Position numbers and translations under genes: made by a program. Shown here piece after piece: positions 22,061-30,007 of a DNA stretch of 54,699 bases. Positions within the stretch are counted from its first letter, which is position 1, and the number at the start of each line of letters is the position of its first letter. This DNA is from Micromonospora wenchangensis (GTDB taxonomy: Bacteria; Actinomycetota; Actinomycetes; Mycobacteriales; Micromonosporaceae), in assembly GCF_002210435.1 (NCBI RefSeq), contig NZ_MZMV01000048.1, forward strand, positions 1 through 54,699, in the 5' to 3' direction. The notes below the pieces were generated by a model. That model was not told the DNA's origin, did not search any database, and worked only from the letters and a program-made list of their open reading frames with translations.

Positions 22061-22435
22061 ATGCCGGAAACCACACCCCCGCCGTCTGAAGCCCTCCAGA
22101 TCACCCCGCCGCACCGCGAGCTGCTGGACCAGGTGCTCGACAAGTGGTCGTTGGAGGTGCTCAACCAGCTCTGCGAACGGCCCTGCCGGTTCAACGAGCT
22201 GCGCCACGCCATCCCCGCCGTGTCCCAGAAGTCACTGAGCGCCACCCTGCGCCGGCTCGAACGCAACGGCATCGTCGCGCGGCACGTCCTGGCCTCGCGG
22301 CCGGTCGCCGTCGAGTACCGCATCACCCCGCTGGGCAAGACGCTCCGGCACCCGGTCGACGTCCTGCTCGACTGGGCCGGGCGGCACCTGCCCGCGATCG
22401 AGGCCGCCCGACGGACGTACGACGGGACCGGGTGA
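22061..22435 (+). CDS. HxlR-family transcriptional regulator
   Basis: This encodes 124 aa from the ATG at 22061. The HxlR winged helix is textbook: VLDKWSLEVLNQLCERPCRFNELRHAIPAVSQKSLSATLRRLERNGIVARHV, then the wing VEYRITPLGKTLRHPVDVLLDWA. HxlR proteins are small dimeric regulators that often respond to electrophiles, aldehydes or redox change. It is divergent from the RidA-like gene across a 72-bp spacer with a palindrome, so it probably controls that gene and itself. The single Cys (CERPCRF region has two) could sense thiol-reactive compounds, but that is only a possibility. Confidence 0.93.
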   Translation: MPETTPPPSEALQITPPHRELLDQVLDKWSLEVLNQLCERPCRFNELRHAIPAVSQKSLSATLRRLERNGIVARHVLASRPVAVEYRITPLGKTLRHPVDVLLDWAGRHLPAIEAARRTYDGTG

Positions 22436-22461
22436 GGTCACCGGGCCCGCCGGAACCGAAG

Positions 22462-22770
22462 TCAGGAGGCCAGGCGGCGTATCCGTTCGGCGACGACGAA
22501 GGCGGCATCCTCAGCACCCTGACGGACCCTGGTGCCGGTGATCGCGTCGGCAAGCGCGACAAGCTGTTCCGGCCGCCGGCTTTTCATCCCGTGCAGCGGC
22601 AACCTCACCTCGAACACCGGATGCCCAGTCCTGACCAGCAACGACACGATGTCTCGCCGGCGGTCATCCTCGGCGTCGATGTCCGCCGTGGACAGATCGA
22701 CCCATCGCGTCCGAAACCACAGGCGCTCACCGAGCAGCGTCCCGTCCAGCCACACCGCGTAGGGAATCAC
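22462..22770 (-). CDS. Hypothetical protein, 102 aa
   Basis: The GTG at 22770 opens a 102-codon frame (IPYAVWLDGTLLGERLWF); a second GTG at 22755 would shorten it. No domain is recognised. The sequence is well mixed, with alternating hydrophobic strands followed by a helical region (EQLVALADAITGTRVRQGAEDAAFVVAERIRRL), so it looks like a real folded protein and not an antisense artefact. It is convergent with the HxlR regulator (26 bp apart) and 111 bp beyond the metH stop in the same direction. Function unknown. Confidence 0.6.
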   Translation of the reverse strand: MIPYAVWLDGTLLGERLWFRTRWVDLSTADIDAEDDRRRDIVSLLVRTGHPVFEVRLPLHGMKSRRPEQLVALADAITGTRVRQGAEDAAFVVAERIRRLAS

Positions 22771-22881
22771 CGCGACTATCGCCAGGCGTCGACGTCACCA
22801 GAGCGGATCATCTCTCCCGGAGCCACCACCGTCGCCTCGACGCCACCGTGCCCAGATCGAGGTAGGTACAGGACCATGACC

Positions 22882-25800
22882 TCACTTGGCGTTGAAGTAG
22901 TTGGCCTCCGGGTGGTGCACCACGATCGCGTCGGTGGCCTGCTCCGGCACCAGCTGGAACTCCTCCGACAACTGCACCCCGATCCGCTCCGCCCCCAGCA
23001 GCTCCACGATCTTGGCCCGGTCCTCCAGGTCCGGGCAGGCCGGGTAGCCGAACGCGTACCGGCAGCCCCGGTAGTCGTTGCGCAGCAGGCCGGCCAGGTC
23101 GGTCGGGTCGCCGGTGGCGACCGTGCCGCCGCCCGGCAGGGTCAGCTCGGAGCGGATCCGCCGGTGCCAGTACTCGGCGAGCGCCTCGGTGAGCTGCACG
23201 GACAACCCGTGCACCTCCAGGTAGTCGCGGTACTCGTTGGCGGCGAACATCTTCGCGGTGTACTCGCTGATCGGCTGCCCGACGGTGACCAGCTGCAACG
23301 CCACCACGTCCAGCCCGTCGTCCTTCGGACGGAAGAAGTCGGCCAGGCAGAGCCGCCGCTCCTGCCGCTGCCGGGGGAACGAGAACCGGGCCCGCTCGCT
23401 GGCGCCGTTCTCGTCCAGCACCACCAGGTCGTTGCCCTCGGAGTACGCCGGGAAGTAGCCGTACACCACGGCCGCCTCCAGCACCTGGTCGGCGATGAGC
23501 CGGTCCAGCCAGTACCGCAGCCGGGGCCGCCCCTCGGTCTCCACCAGTTCCTCGTACGACGGGCCCTGGCCGCCCCGCGACCCGCGCAGTCCCCACTGGC
23601 CGAGGAACGTGGCCCGCTCGTCCAGCAGCGCCGCGTAGTCGGCCAGCGGCACCCCCTTGACCACCCGGGTGCCGAAGAACGGCGGGGTGGGCACCGCCAC
23701 GTCGGTGGCCACGTCGGAGCGGACCGAAGAGTCGTTCAGCTCCGGCAGCACCTCGGTGACCAGGGTGCGCTGCTTCTCCCGGCGGGCCCGCCGGGCCGCG
23801 AGCGCCGCCTCCCGCTCCGGGTCGACCACGGGTGCGCCGCCACGCTTGGCGGTCATCACCCGGTCCATCAGGGCCAACCCCTCGAAGGCGTCCCGGGCGT
23901 AGTGCACCTGGCCGGGGAACATCGCCCGCAGGTCGTCCTCGACGTACGCGCGGGTCAGCGCCGCCCCGCCCAGCAGCACCGGCCACCGCTCGGCGACCCC
24001 GCGCGAGGCCATCTCGGCGAGGTTCTCCTTCATGATGACCGTGCTCTTGACCAGCAGCCCGGACATGCCGATCGCGTCGGCCCGGTGCTCCTCGGCGGCG
24101 TCGAGGATCGCGCTGATCGGCTGCTTGATGCCGATGTTGACGACCTCGTAGCCGTTGTTGGACAGGATGATGTCGACCAGGTTCTTGCCGATGTCGTGCA
24201 CGTCGCCACGCACGGTGGCCAGCACGATCCGGCCCTTGCCGCCGTCCTCGACGGCCTCCATGTGCGGCTCCAGGTAGGCCACCGCCGTCTTCATCACCTC
24301 GGCGGACTGGAGCACGAACGGCAACTGCATCTGCCCGGAGCCGAACAGCTCACCGACGACCTTCATCCCGTCCAGCAGGATGTCGTTGATGATGGACAGC
24401 GGGGACCGGCCCTGCACCATCGCGGCGTCCAGGTCGGCCTCCAGGCCGTTGCGCTCGCCGTCGATGATCCGCCGCTTGAGCCGCTCGTCCAACGGCAGCC
24501 CCGCCAGTTCCTCGGCCCGGGTGGCCCGCGCCGACGCGGCGTCGACACCCTCGAACGCCTCGATGAACCGCTGCACCGGGTCGTAGCCCTCGCGCCGCCG
24601 GTCGTAGATCAGGTCGAGGGCGACCTCGCGCTGCGCCTCGGGGATCTTCGACATCGGCAGGATCTTGCTGGCGTGCACGATCGCCGAGGTCAGCCCGGCC
24701 TGCACGCACTCGTGCAGGAACACCGAGTTGAGCACCTGCCGGGCCGCCGGGTTCAGCCCGAACGAGACGTTCGAGATGCCCAGGGTGAAGTTGACCCCCG
24801 GGTAGCGGGCGGCGATCTCCCGGATCGCCTCGATCGTCTCGATGCCGTCGCGCCGGGTCTCCTCCTGGCCGGTGGCGATCGGGAAGGTCAGCGCGTCGAT
24901 GAGGATGTCCGACCGGTCCATCCCCCAACGCCCGGTCAGGTCGTCGATCAGCCGGGCCGCCACCCGGACCTTCCACTCCCGGGTACGGGCCTGCCCCTCC
25001 TCGTCGATGAGCAGCGCCACCACGGCCGCCCCGTGCTCGGCGATCACCGGCATCATCCGCGCGTAGCGGGAGTCGGGGCCGTCGCCGTCCTCGAAGTTGA
25101 CCGAGTTGACCACGCAACGCCCACCGAGCATCTCCAACCCGGCCTCGATCACCGCCGGCTCGGTGGAGTCCAGCATGATCGGCAGGGTGGACGCGGTGGC
25201 GAACCGGCCGGCCAACTCCCGCATGTCCTGCGTGCCGTCCCGGCCGACGTAGTCGACGCAGAGGTCCAGCAGGTGCGAGCCGTCGCGGGCCTGGCTGCGG
25301 GCCACCTCGACGCACGCCTGCCAGTCGGCGGCGAGCATCGACTCGCGGAACGCCTTGGAGCCGTTGGCGTTGGTCCGCTCCCCCACCATCAGCACCGAGG
25401 CGTCCTGGGCGAACGGCACCGGGTGGTAGATCGACGAGACGCCCGCCTCGTGCCGGGGCTCCCGGGCCGCCGGGGTCGCGCCGTGCAACCGCTCGGCCAG
25501 CGCCCGGATGTGCTCCGGGGTGGTGCCGCAGCAGCCGCCGATCAGCCCGACGCCGTAGTCGGCGACGAACCGCTCCAGGGCGTCGGCCAGCTCGGCCGGG
25601 CTCAGCGGGAAGTACGCCCCGTCGGCGGTCAGCACCGGCAGGCCGGCGTTCGGCATCACCGACAGCGGGATGCGGGAGTGCTGCGACAGGTAGCGCAGGT
25701 GCTCGCCCATCTCGGCCGGGCCGGTGGAGCAGTTGAGCCCGATCAGGTCCACCCCCAGCGGCTCGATGGCCGCCAGCGCCGCCCCGATCTCGCTGCCCAC

Positions 25801-26400
25801 GAGCATGGTGCCGGTGGTCTCCACCGCCACGTGACAGATGATCGGCACCTGCTGGCCCAGCTCGGCCATCGCCCGCTTCGACCCGACCACGGCCGCCTTG
25901 ACCTGGAGCAGGTCCTGACAGGTCTCGATGATCAGCGCGTCCGACCCGCCGGCGATGAGCCCGGCCGCGTTCTCCTGGTACGCGTCCCGCAGCGTCGCGT
26001 ACGGGGCGTGGCCGAGGGTGGGCAGCTTGGTGCCGGGGCCGATCGAGCCGAGCACGAATCGGGGGCGCTCCGCCGTGGCGTACGCGTCGGCGGCCTCCCG
26101 GGCGATCCGCGCGCCGGCCTCGGAGAGCTCCCGGATGCGCTGCGGGATGTCGTACTCGGCGAGGTTGGCGAGGTTCGCGCCGAAGGTGTTCGTCTCGACG
26201 CAGTCCGCGCCGGCCGCCAGGTAGGCCTCGTGCACACCGCGCACCACGTCGGGCCGGGTCACGTTGAGGATCTCGTTGCAGCCCTCCAGCCCCTCGAAGT
26301 CGTCGAGGCTCAGGTCGGCAGCCTGGAGCATTGTCCCCATCGCGCCGTCGGCGATGAGGATCCGGTCGGCCAGCACATCCCGCAACGAAGTCCGCACCAC
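22882..26400 (-). CDS. metH: Cobalamin-dependent methionine synthase
   Basis: This 1172-aa enzyme carries the full module set. The homocysteine domain (1-310) has zinc ligands Cys224 in GLNCSTGP and Cys290/Cys291 in GGCCGTTPEH. The methyltetrahydrofolate (pterin) domain (~335-600) contains VGERTNANGSKAFRE and NVSFGLNPAARQVLNSVF. The B12 cap and Rossmann domain (~640-890) contain DVHDIGKN with His735 as lower axial ligand and GMSGLLVKS. The SAM-binding reactivation domain (~900-1165) contains GCRYAFGYPACPDLEDRAK. It methylates homocysteine in the cytoplasm, completing methionine synthesis. Length and motifs are normal. I see no cobalamin-riboswitch-like element or sulfur operator in the 165 bp upstream. 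Confidence 0.98.
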   Translation of the reverse strand: MVRTSLRDVLADRILIADGAMGTMLQAADLSLDDFEGLEGCNEILNVTRPDVVRGVHEAYLAAGADCVETNTFGANLANLAEYDIPQRIRELSEAGARIAREAADAYATAERPRFVLGSIGPGTKLPTLGHAPYATLRDAYQENAAGLIAGGSDALIIETCQDLLQVKAAVVGSKRAMAELGQQVPIICHVAVETTGTMLVGSEIGAALAAIEPLGVDLIGLNCSTGPAEMGEHLRYLSQHSRIPLSVMPNAGLPVLTADGAYFPLSPAELADALERFVADYGVGLIGGCCGTTPEHIRALAERLHGATPAAREPRHEAGVSSIYHPVPFAQDASVLMVGERTNANGSKAFRESMLAADWQACVEVARSQARDGSHLLDLCVDYVGRDGTQDMRELAGRFATASTLPIMLDSTEPAVIEAGLEMLGGRCVVNSVNFEDGDGPDSRYARMMPVIAEHGAAVVALLIDEEGQARTREWKVRVAARLIDDLTGRWGMDRSDILIDALTFPIATGQEETRRDGIETIEAIREIAARYPGVNFTLGISNVSFGLNPAARQVLNSVFLHECVQAGLTSAIVHASKILPMSKIPEAQREVALDLIYDRRREGYDPVQRFIEAFEGVDAASARATRAEELAGLPLDERLKRRIIDGERNGLEADLDAAMVQGRSPLSIINDILLDGMKVVGELFGSGQMQLPFVLQSAEVMKTAVAYLEPHMEAVEDGGKGRIVLATVRGDVHDIGKNLVDIILSNNGYEVVNIGIKQPISAILDAAEEHRADAIGMSGLLVKSTVIMKENLAEMASRGVAERWPVLLGGAALTRAYVEDDLRAMFPGQVHYARDAFEGLALMDRVMTAKRGGAPVVDPEREAALAARRARREKQRTLVTEVLPELNDSSVRSDVATDVAVPTPPFFGTRVVKGVPLADYAALLDERATFLGQWGLRGSRGGQGPSYEELVETEGRPRLRYWLDRLIADQVLEAAVVYGYFPAYSEGNDLVVLDENGASERARFSFPRQRQERRLCLADFFRPKDDGLDVVALQLVTVGQPISEYTAKMFAANEYRDYLEVHGLSVQLTEALAEYWHRRIRSELTLPGGGTVATGDPTDLAGLLRNDYRGCRYAFGYPACPDLEDRAKIVELLGAERIGVQLSEEFQLVPEQATDAIVVHHPEANYFNAK

Positions 26401-26564
26401 ATCAGGTTAGTGCGGTCGATCCGGTGACTGTCGACGCCCGGGGGCGTCCCACTATGTGTCCATCCGCTCCGCGTCCCGGTTCGTACCGGTTCGGCGGCGG
26501 GGTGGGGCGGTGTGCCGGCGCGGCCGACGGGCCGCGCGCCGCGCCGGGACGTAGGCTTGCGGAC

Positions 26565-26660
26565 GTGAAGGACATCAGGGACGCCACCGTGCACGGCGGG
26601 CGGGTGACCGGGCCGACCCCCGGCACCGTCGGCGACGAGCGGGGCGAGGTGACGGCGTGA
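26565..26660 (+). CDS. Possible 31-aa upstream peptide overlapping PAC2 gene
   Basis: A GTG at 26565 opens a frame (VKDIRDATVHGGRVTG...) ending at TGA 26660, whose last bases overlap the PAC2 start (GTGA, 26657-26660). The 4-base overlap resembles a coupling arrangement, but no strong ribosome site precedes it, so it may be chance. Confidence 0.3.
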   Translation: MKDIRDATVHGGRVTGPTPGTVGDERGEVTA

Positions 26661-27526
26661 CCGAGTTCGACGGGCTGCCGGTGTTGCGGTCCCCGGTGGC
26701 GATCGCCGCCTTCGAGGGCTGGAACGACGCCGCGGACGCCTCCACCGCCGCCGTGGAACACCTGGAACAGGTCTGGCAGGCCCGCCAGATCACCGAGATC
26801 GACCCGGAGGAGTTCTACGACTTCCAGGTCAGCCGCCCGACGATCACGATGTCCGACGGCGAGACCCGCCGGGTGGAGTGGCCCACCACGAAGTTCATGG
26901 TGGCCAGCCCCGAGGGCACCGACCGTGACGTGGTGCTGATCCGGGGCATCGAGCCGAGCATGCGCTGGCGCACGTTCTGCGAGCAGGTGCTGGAGATCTG
27001 CCACAGCCTGGAGGTCGAACGGGTGGTGCTGCTCGGCGCGTTGCTGGCCGACGTGCCGTACACCAGGCCGTTGCCGATCAGCGGCAGCGCCTCGGACGCC
27101 CAGGCGGCCCAGCGTTACCAGCTCACCCCCACCCGGTACGACGGGCCCACCGGCATCGTCGGGGTGCTCCAGGACGCCTGCACCCGGGCCGAGGTCGACG
27201 CGGTGTCGTTCTGGGTGCACGTGCCGCACTACGCCAACAACCCGCCCTGCCCCAAGGCCACCCTGGCCCTGCTGCACCGGGTCGAGGAGGTGCTCGACCT
27301 GCCCGTGCCGATGGCCGACCTGGCCGAGGAGGCCGCCGAGTGGGAGCAGCGGGTGCGCGGCGCCGCCGAGCAGGACGCCGAGCTGGGTGAGTACGTGCGG
27401 GAGTTGGAGGAACGCGTCGGCGACGCGGGCATCACCCCGTTGACAGGTGACGAGATCGCCCAGGAGTTCGAGAAGTACCTGCGCCGCCGGGGCGGTTCCG
27501 CCGGCCCCACCGCCGGCTCCTGGTAG
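26657..27526 (+). CDS. PAC2-family protein
   Basis: The protein has 289 aa from the GTG at 26657. It contains the PAC2 (proteasome assembly chaperone-like, ATP-grasp-associated) fold seen across actinobacteria: VAIAAFEGWNDAADASTAAVEHLEQ, YDFQVSRPTI, VVLLGALLADVPYTRPLPISGSA and SFWVHVPHYANNPPCPKATLALL. The C-terminal helical part (EEAAEWEQRVRGAAEQDAELGEYVRELEERV) is also typical. The molecular role in bacteria is not established; proteasome-bearing actinomycetes usually carry one or more copies. It is divergent from metH and followed by a T-tailed terminator, so it is probably a single-gene unit. Confidence 0.93.
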   Translation: MTEFDGLPVLRSPVAIAAFEGWNDAADASTAAVEHLEQVWQARQITEIDPEEFYDFQVSRPTITMSDGETRRVEWPTTKFMVASPEGTDRDVVLIRGIEPSMRWRTFCEQVLEICHSLEVERVVLLGALLADVPYTRPLPISGSASDAQAAQRYQLTPTRYDGPTGIVGVLQDACTRAEVDAVSFWVHVPHYANNPPCPKATLALLHRVEEVLDLPVPMADLAEEAAEWEQRVRGAAEQDAELGEYVRELEERVGDAGITPLTGDEIAQEFEKYLRRRGGSAGPTAGSW

Positions 27527-27539
27527 TCGTTCCCGCAGG

Positions 27540-27569
27540 GCCCCGGGCGTCGCGGCGTCCGGGGCTTTT
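27540..27569 (+). terminator. Intrinsic terminator after PAC2 gene
   Basis: GCCCCGG (27540-27546) pairs with CCGGGGC (27559-27565) and is followed directly by TTTT (27566-27569). It lies 14 bp beyond the PAC2 stop. Confidence 0.75.
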
Positions 27570-27600
27570 CGGCGTGTCCGGGGTGGCGCCGTCACCCCGT

Positions 27601-27622
27601 CTAGGGCATCCTAGGAACCTAG
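27601..27622. promoter_or_regulatory. Overlapping CTAGG/CCTAG palindromes upstream of GntR gene
   Basis: CTAGG-gcat-CCTAG (27601-27614) and CTAGG-AA-CCTAG (27611-27622) overlap, giving three half-sites just upstream of a GGAGGAGG ribosome site. This is a likely autoregulatory operator for the GntR protein that starts 20 bp later. Confidence 0.6.
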
Positions 27623-27641
27623 CTGTCAGGAGGAGGCGGGC

Positions 27642-28433
27642 GTGCAGATCAACCCGGGAGCCGCCGAGTTCCCGCACCGGCAGATCGCCGCGCAGCTCAA
27701 GGCCCAGGTGCGGCGGGGTGACTGGGGGCCTGGCGAACGGCTGCCGTCCATCCCGGCCATCGCCGAGATGTTCGGGGTGGCGAAGCAGACCGTGCAACGC
27801 GCCGTCGACCAACTGCGGGTCGAGGGCATCCTGATCACCAAACCCGGCTCCGGTACGTACGTGCGGGGCACCCGGCGGCGACTCAACCGGCTCTCCCGGG
27901 GCCGGTACGGCGGTTTCCGCGGCTACCACGCCGACCTCGCCGCGCGGTACCGCCAGCAACTCGTCTCGGTCGGCCGGGCACCCGCCCCGCCCGAGGTGGC
28001 CGACGCGTTCGGGGTCGCCGACGGCACCGAACTGCTCTGCCGCCGGCACCTGGTACGTACCGACGACTCCCCGGTGGAGGTGGGCGCGTCCTGGTTCCTG
28101 CCGAAGGACACCGCCGGCACCTCCCTGGAGCGGGCCGAGGCGTTCGGCCGGCCGCTCTACCAGGAGGCCGAGGAGGTGACCGGCCGGCGGTACACCACCG
28201 CCGCCGACACCATCAGCGCCCGCCAACCCAGCCGGGAGGAGGCCGAGACGCTCCAGATCCGCCCCGACACGCCTGTGCTGCACCTGCTGCACGTCGCCTA
28301 CGACGCCCACCGCAAGCCGATCGAGGTCGCCCAGGCCACCTGGCCCGGCCCGATGACCACGCTGACCGAGGAGTACCAGGTCCCCGCCCCCGCGCCGGAC
28401 CCCGACCCCGATCCCGGCCTGGTCCTCGGCTGA
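27642..28433 (+). CDS. GntR-family regulator with UTRA ligand domain (HutC subfamily)
   Basis: The product is 263 aa from a GTG with a strong GGAGGAGG upstream. The N-terminal winged helix (FPHRQIAAQLKAQVRRGDWGPGERLPSIPAIAEMFGVAKQTVQRAVDQLRVEGILITKPGSGTYV, residues ~8-75) is a textbook GntR domain. The remainder (DAFGVADGTELLCRRHLVRTDDSPVEVGASWFLP ... EEAETLQIRPDTPVLHLLHVAYD) is the UTRA fold that binds small effectors in the HutC/FarR subfamily. No neighbouring gene is divergent, so it may control itself through the CTAGG palindromes and other genes elsewhere. The tail after residue 245 is Pro/Asp-rich. Confidence 0.93.
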   Translation: MQINPGAAEFPHRQIAAQLKAQVRRGDWGPGERLPSIPAIAEMFGVAKQTVQRAVDQLRVEGILITKPGSGTYVRGTRRRLNRLSRGRYGGFRGYHADLAARYRQQLVSVGRAPAPPEVADAFGVADGTELLCRRHLVRTDDSPVEVGASWFLPKDTAGTSLERAEAFGRPLYQEAEEVTGRRYTTAADTISARQPSREEAETLQIRPDTPVLHLLHVAYDAHRKPIEVAQATWPGPMTTLTEEYQVPAPAPDPDPDPGLVLG

Positions 28434-28608
28434 CCCCGGTCGGGCACCGCCGGCCCCGGCCCGGCCTCGCGCACCTGGGCCGGGCCGGCCTCCGCAGCGG
28501 GGCCGGCCCACTGTACTGGGGCCTGGCGGCGGCCCGAACCACCTGGTCACCGGGGTCAGCCACCGCGTAGCCGGCGGGACGCACCGGGCGCAGGCGGCCA
28601 ACCGTGCC

Positions 28609-29325
28609 TCAGGTGACCGCGGTGACCACGACGACGGTCGCTCCGAGCGCGACGACGATCAAGGAGGCGACCACCCCGAGCAGGTCGGCGACCCGTACCG
28701 GGACGGTGGCGCCCAGGGCCGCGCCGACCGTGGCGAGCCCGGTCTGCCAGAGCAGGGAGGCCAGCCCGGCGGCGACGACGAACACCCCGGGCCCGGTCCA
28801 GTTGCCCGGCACGGCGCTCACCGTCCCGGCCAGGGCGAAGAAGTACACCAATGTCAACGGGTTGACCGCGGTGAGCAGCACGAAGCGGACGTAGACCGGT
28901 CCGGCGGAGGTCCGGGCCGGACGTCCCCCGCCGGTGCGCTTCCTCCCGGCACCGGCGGTTTCCGTGGGGCTCCCACCGGCACCGGGCTCGGCGGTGTCGG
29001 GGCCGTCCCCGGCGGGGCGTGCCGGGGCGCGGCGCAGGGTGACCAGTTGGTGGCAGCCCAACCCGACGATCACCAGGCCGGACAGGTAACGGGGGGCGTC
29101 CCCCCACGAGGCGACCACCGGCGCGAGCGCCGCCCCGGTCAGCAGCGCGCCGAGGCAGTAGAGGGTGTCGACGGTGGCGACGCCGGACGCGGCGGCCAGG
29201 CCGCGGCGGTGACCGCCAAGCATCCCCTCCCGGACGATCAGCACCCCGATCGCCCCCAGGGGCATCGCCACCCCCAGCCCGGCGGCGAACCCGGCGACCG
29301 CCAGGAACACGATTCCATCAGCCAT
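28609..29325 (-). CDS. LysE-family amino-acid exporter
   Basis: The protein has 238 aa from the ATG at 29325. Six hydrophobic segments are visible in the LysE/RhtB order: IVFLAVAGFAAGLGVAMPLGAIGVLIV first, containing the G-x3-P-G-like motif, then GVATVDTLYCLGALLTG, PRYLSGLVIVGLGCHQLV, then after a polar loop FVLLTAVNPLTLVYFFALAG, with the hallmark NPLT/Y-F. The central loop (~110-150) is unusually long and Gly/Pro/Thr-rich. It is divergent from an Lrp/AsnC regulator gene, the classic LysE-LysG/Lrp arrangement, so it probably exports an amino acid under that regulator's control. Confidence 0.9.
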   Translation of the reverse strand: MADGIVFLAVAGFAAGLGVAMPLGAIGVLIVREGMLGGHRRGLAAASGVATVDTLYCLGALLTGAALAPVVASWGDAPRYLSGLVIVGLGCHQLVTLRRAPARPAGDGPDTAEPGAGGSPTETAGAGRKRTGGGRPARTSAGPVYVRFVLLTAVNPLTLVYFFALAGTVSAVPGNWTGPGVFVVAAGLASLLWQTGLATVGAALGATVPVRVADLLGVVASLIVVALGATVVVVTAVT

Positions 29326-29393
29326 CCGCCGAGTCTGGGTCACCCCGACGGGCCCGACCGAGAGACGAGCGGTGCCGGCGTACGATTATCGGT

Positions 29394-29840
29394 GTGGACC
29401 GGCTGGACGAGCAGATTCTCGGCATCCTGCAGGAGAATGCGAGGTGTTCGTTCAGTGAGATCGGTCGACGGGTCGGCCTGAGCACGAACGCCACCGCCGC
29501 CCGGGTCCGCCGGTTGGAAGCCGACGGCGTCATCCTCGGGTACACCGTCGTCACCGGTCACGACGCGCCGCAGCTCCGGGGCGGGTTGGAGGTGTTCATC
29601 GACGTACGCCTCGACGCCGGGACCGACTACGAGACGTTCGTCGACGCCATCGCCCCGATCGAGCAGATCGTCGACGCGGTGCACATGACCGGGCCGTACG
29701 ACTACCTGCTGCGGGCCCGGCTACGGGACACCGCCGCCCTGGACGCGTTGCTGCGTCGGCTCAAGAAGAGCTGCGGTGTCGTGCAGACCCAGACCCGCGT
29801 CGCCCTACGCCAACCCACCCCCCATCCCCGCCCCCACTAA
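29394..29840 (+). CDS. Lrp/AsnC-family transcriptional regulator
   Basis: This encodes 148 aa from a GTG at 29394. The DNA-binding domain DRLDEQILGILQENARCSFSEIGRRVGLSTNATAARVRRLEADGVILGYTVV is standard, followed by a RAM (ligand) domain VFIDVRLDAGTDYETFVDAI ... DAVHMTGPYDYLLRARLRDTAAL. The tail is basic and Pro/His-rich. It is divergent from the LysE exporter (69-bp spacer), strongly suggesting that it senses the exported amino acid and controls the exporter. The specific ligand cannot be told from sequence. Confidence 0.94.
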   Translation: MDRLDEQILGILQENARCSFSEIGRRVGLSTNATAARVRRLEADGVILGYTVVTGHDAPQLRGGLEVFIDVRLDAGTDYETFVDAIAPIEQIVDAVHMTGPYDYLLRARLRDTAALDALLRRLKKSCGVVQTQTRVALRQPTPHPRPH

Positions 29841-29884
29841 CAGCCCCCCAGCCCCCACCAGCCGCGCCCCGGCCCAGGCCCCTG

Positions 29885-29961
29885 CGTCGATCATGGAGTT
29901 GTGGGGCTCCACATACGTCGCATACGGGGGTTCAACCCCCACCACAACTCCATGATCGACG
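29885..29961. repeat. Palindromic element with exact 20-bp arms
   Basis: CGTCGATCATGGAGTTGTGG (29885-29904) has its exact reverse complement at 29942-29961. The 37-bp centre holds a second perfect hairpin, GGGGG-TTCAA-CCCCC (29926-29940). It sits between the convergent asnC-type and mshC genes, so it could terminate both, but the moderate-GC arms are unlike the other terminators here. This looks more like a dispersed intergenic palindrome (REP-like/MITE-like). I recall GATCATGGAGTTGTGG-like sequences as common between genes in Micromonosporaceae. Confidence 0.75.
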
Positions 29962-30007
29962 AGCCGTAAGGGGGGCGCGGACCCGGGCGGACCCGGGCGG
30001 GTGGGGG

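Noticed and set aside
22144..26427. A plus-strand open frame of over 1,400 codons opposite metH
   Set aside because: It is the antisense shadow of metH caused by high GC at third codon positions; its translation is His/Pro/Gly/Val low-complexity with no domain, while metH on the other strand is complete and recognised.
26401..26560. Cobalamin or SAM riboswitch upstream of metH
   Set aside because: I looked for B12-box-like and SAM-like conserved segments and for a Cys leader peptide on the minus strand and found none.
27601..27622. CTAGG boxes as further copies of the sulfur operator CCTA-N9-TAGG
   Set aside because: The spacing and orientation of half-sites differ (CTAGG-N2/N4-CCTAG); they belong to the GntR gene instead.
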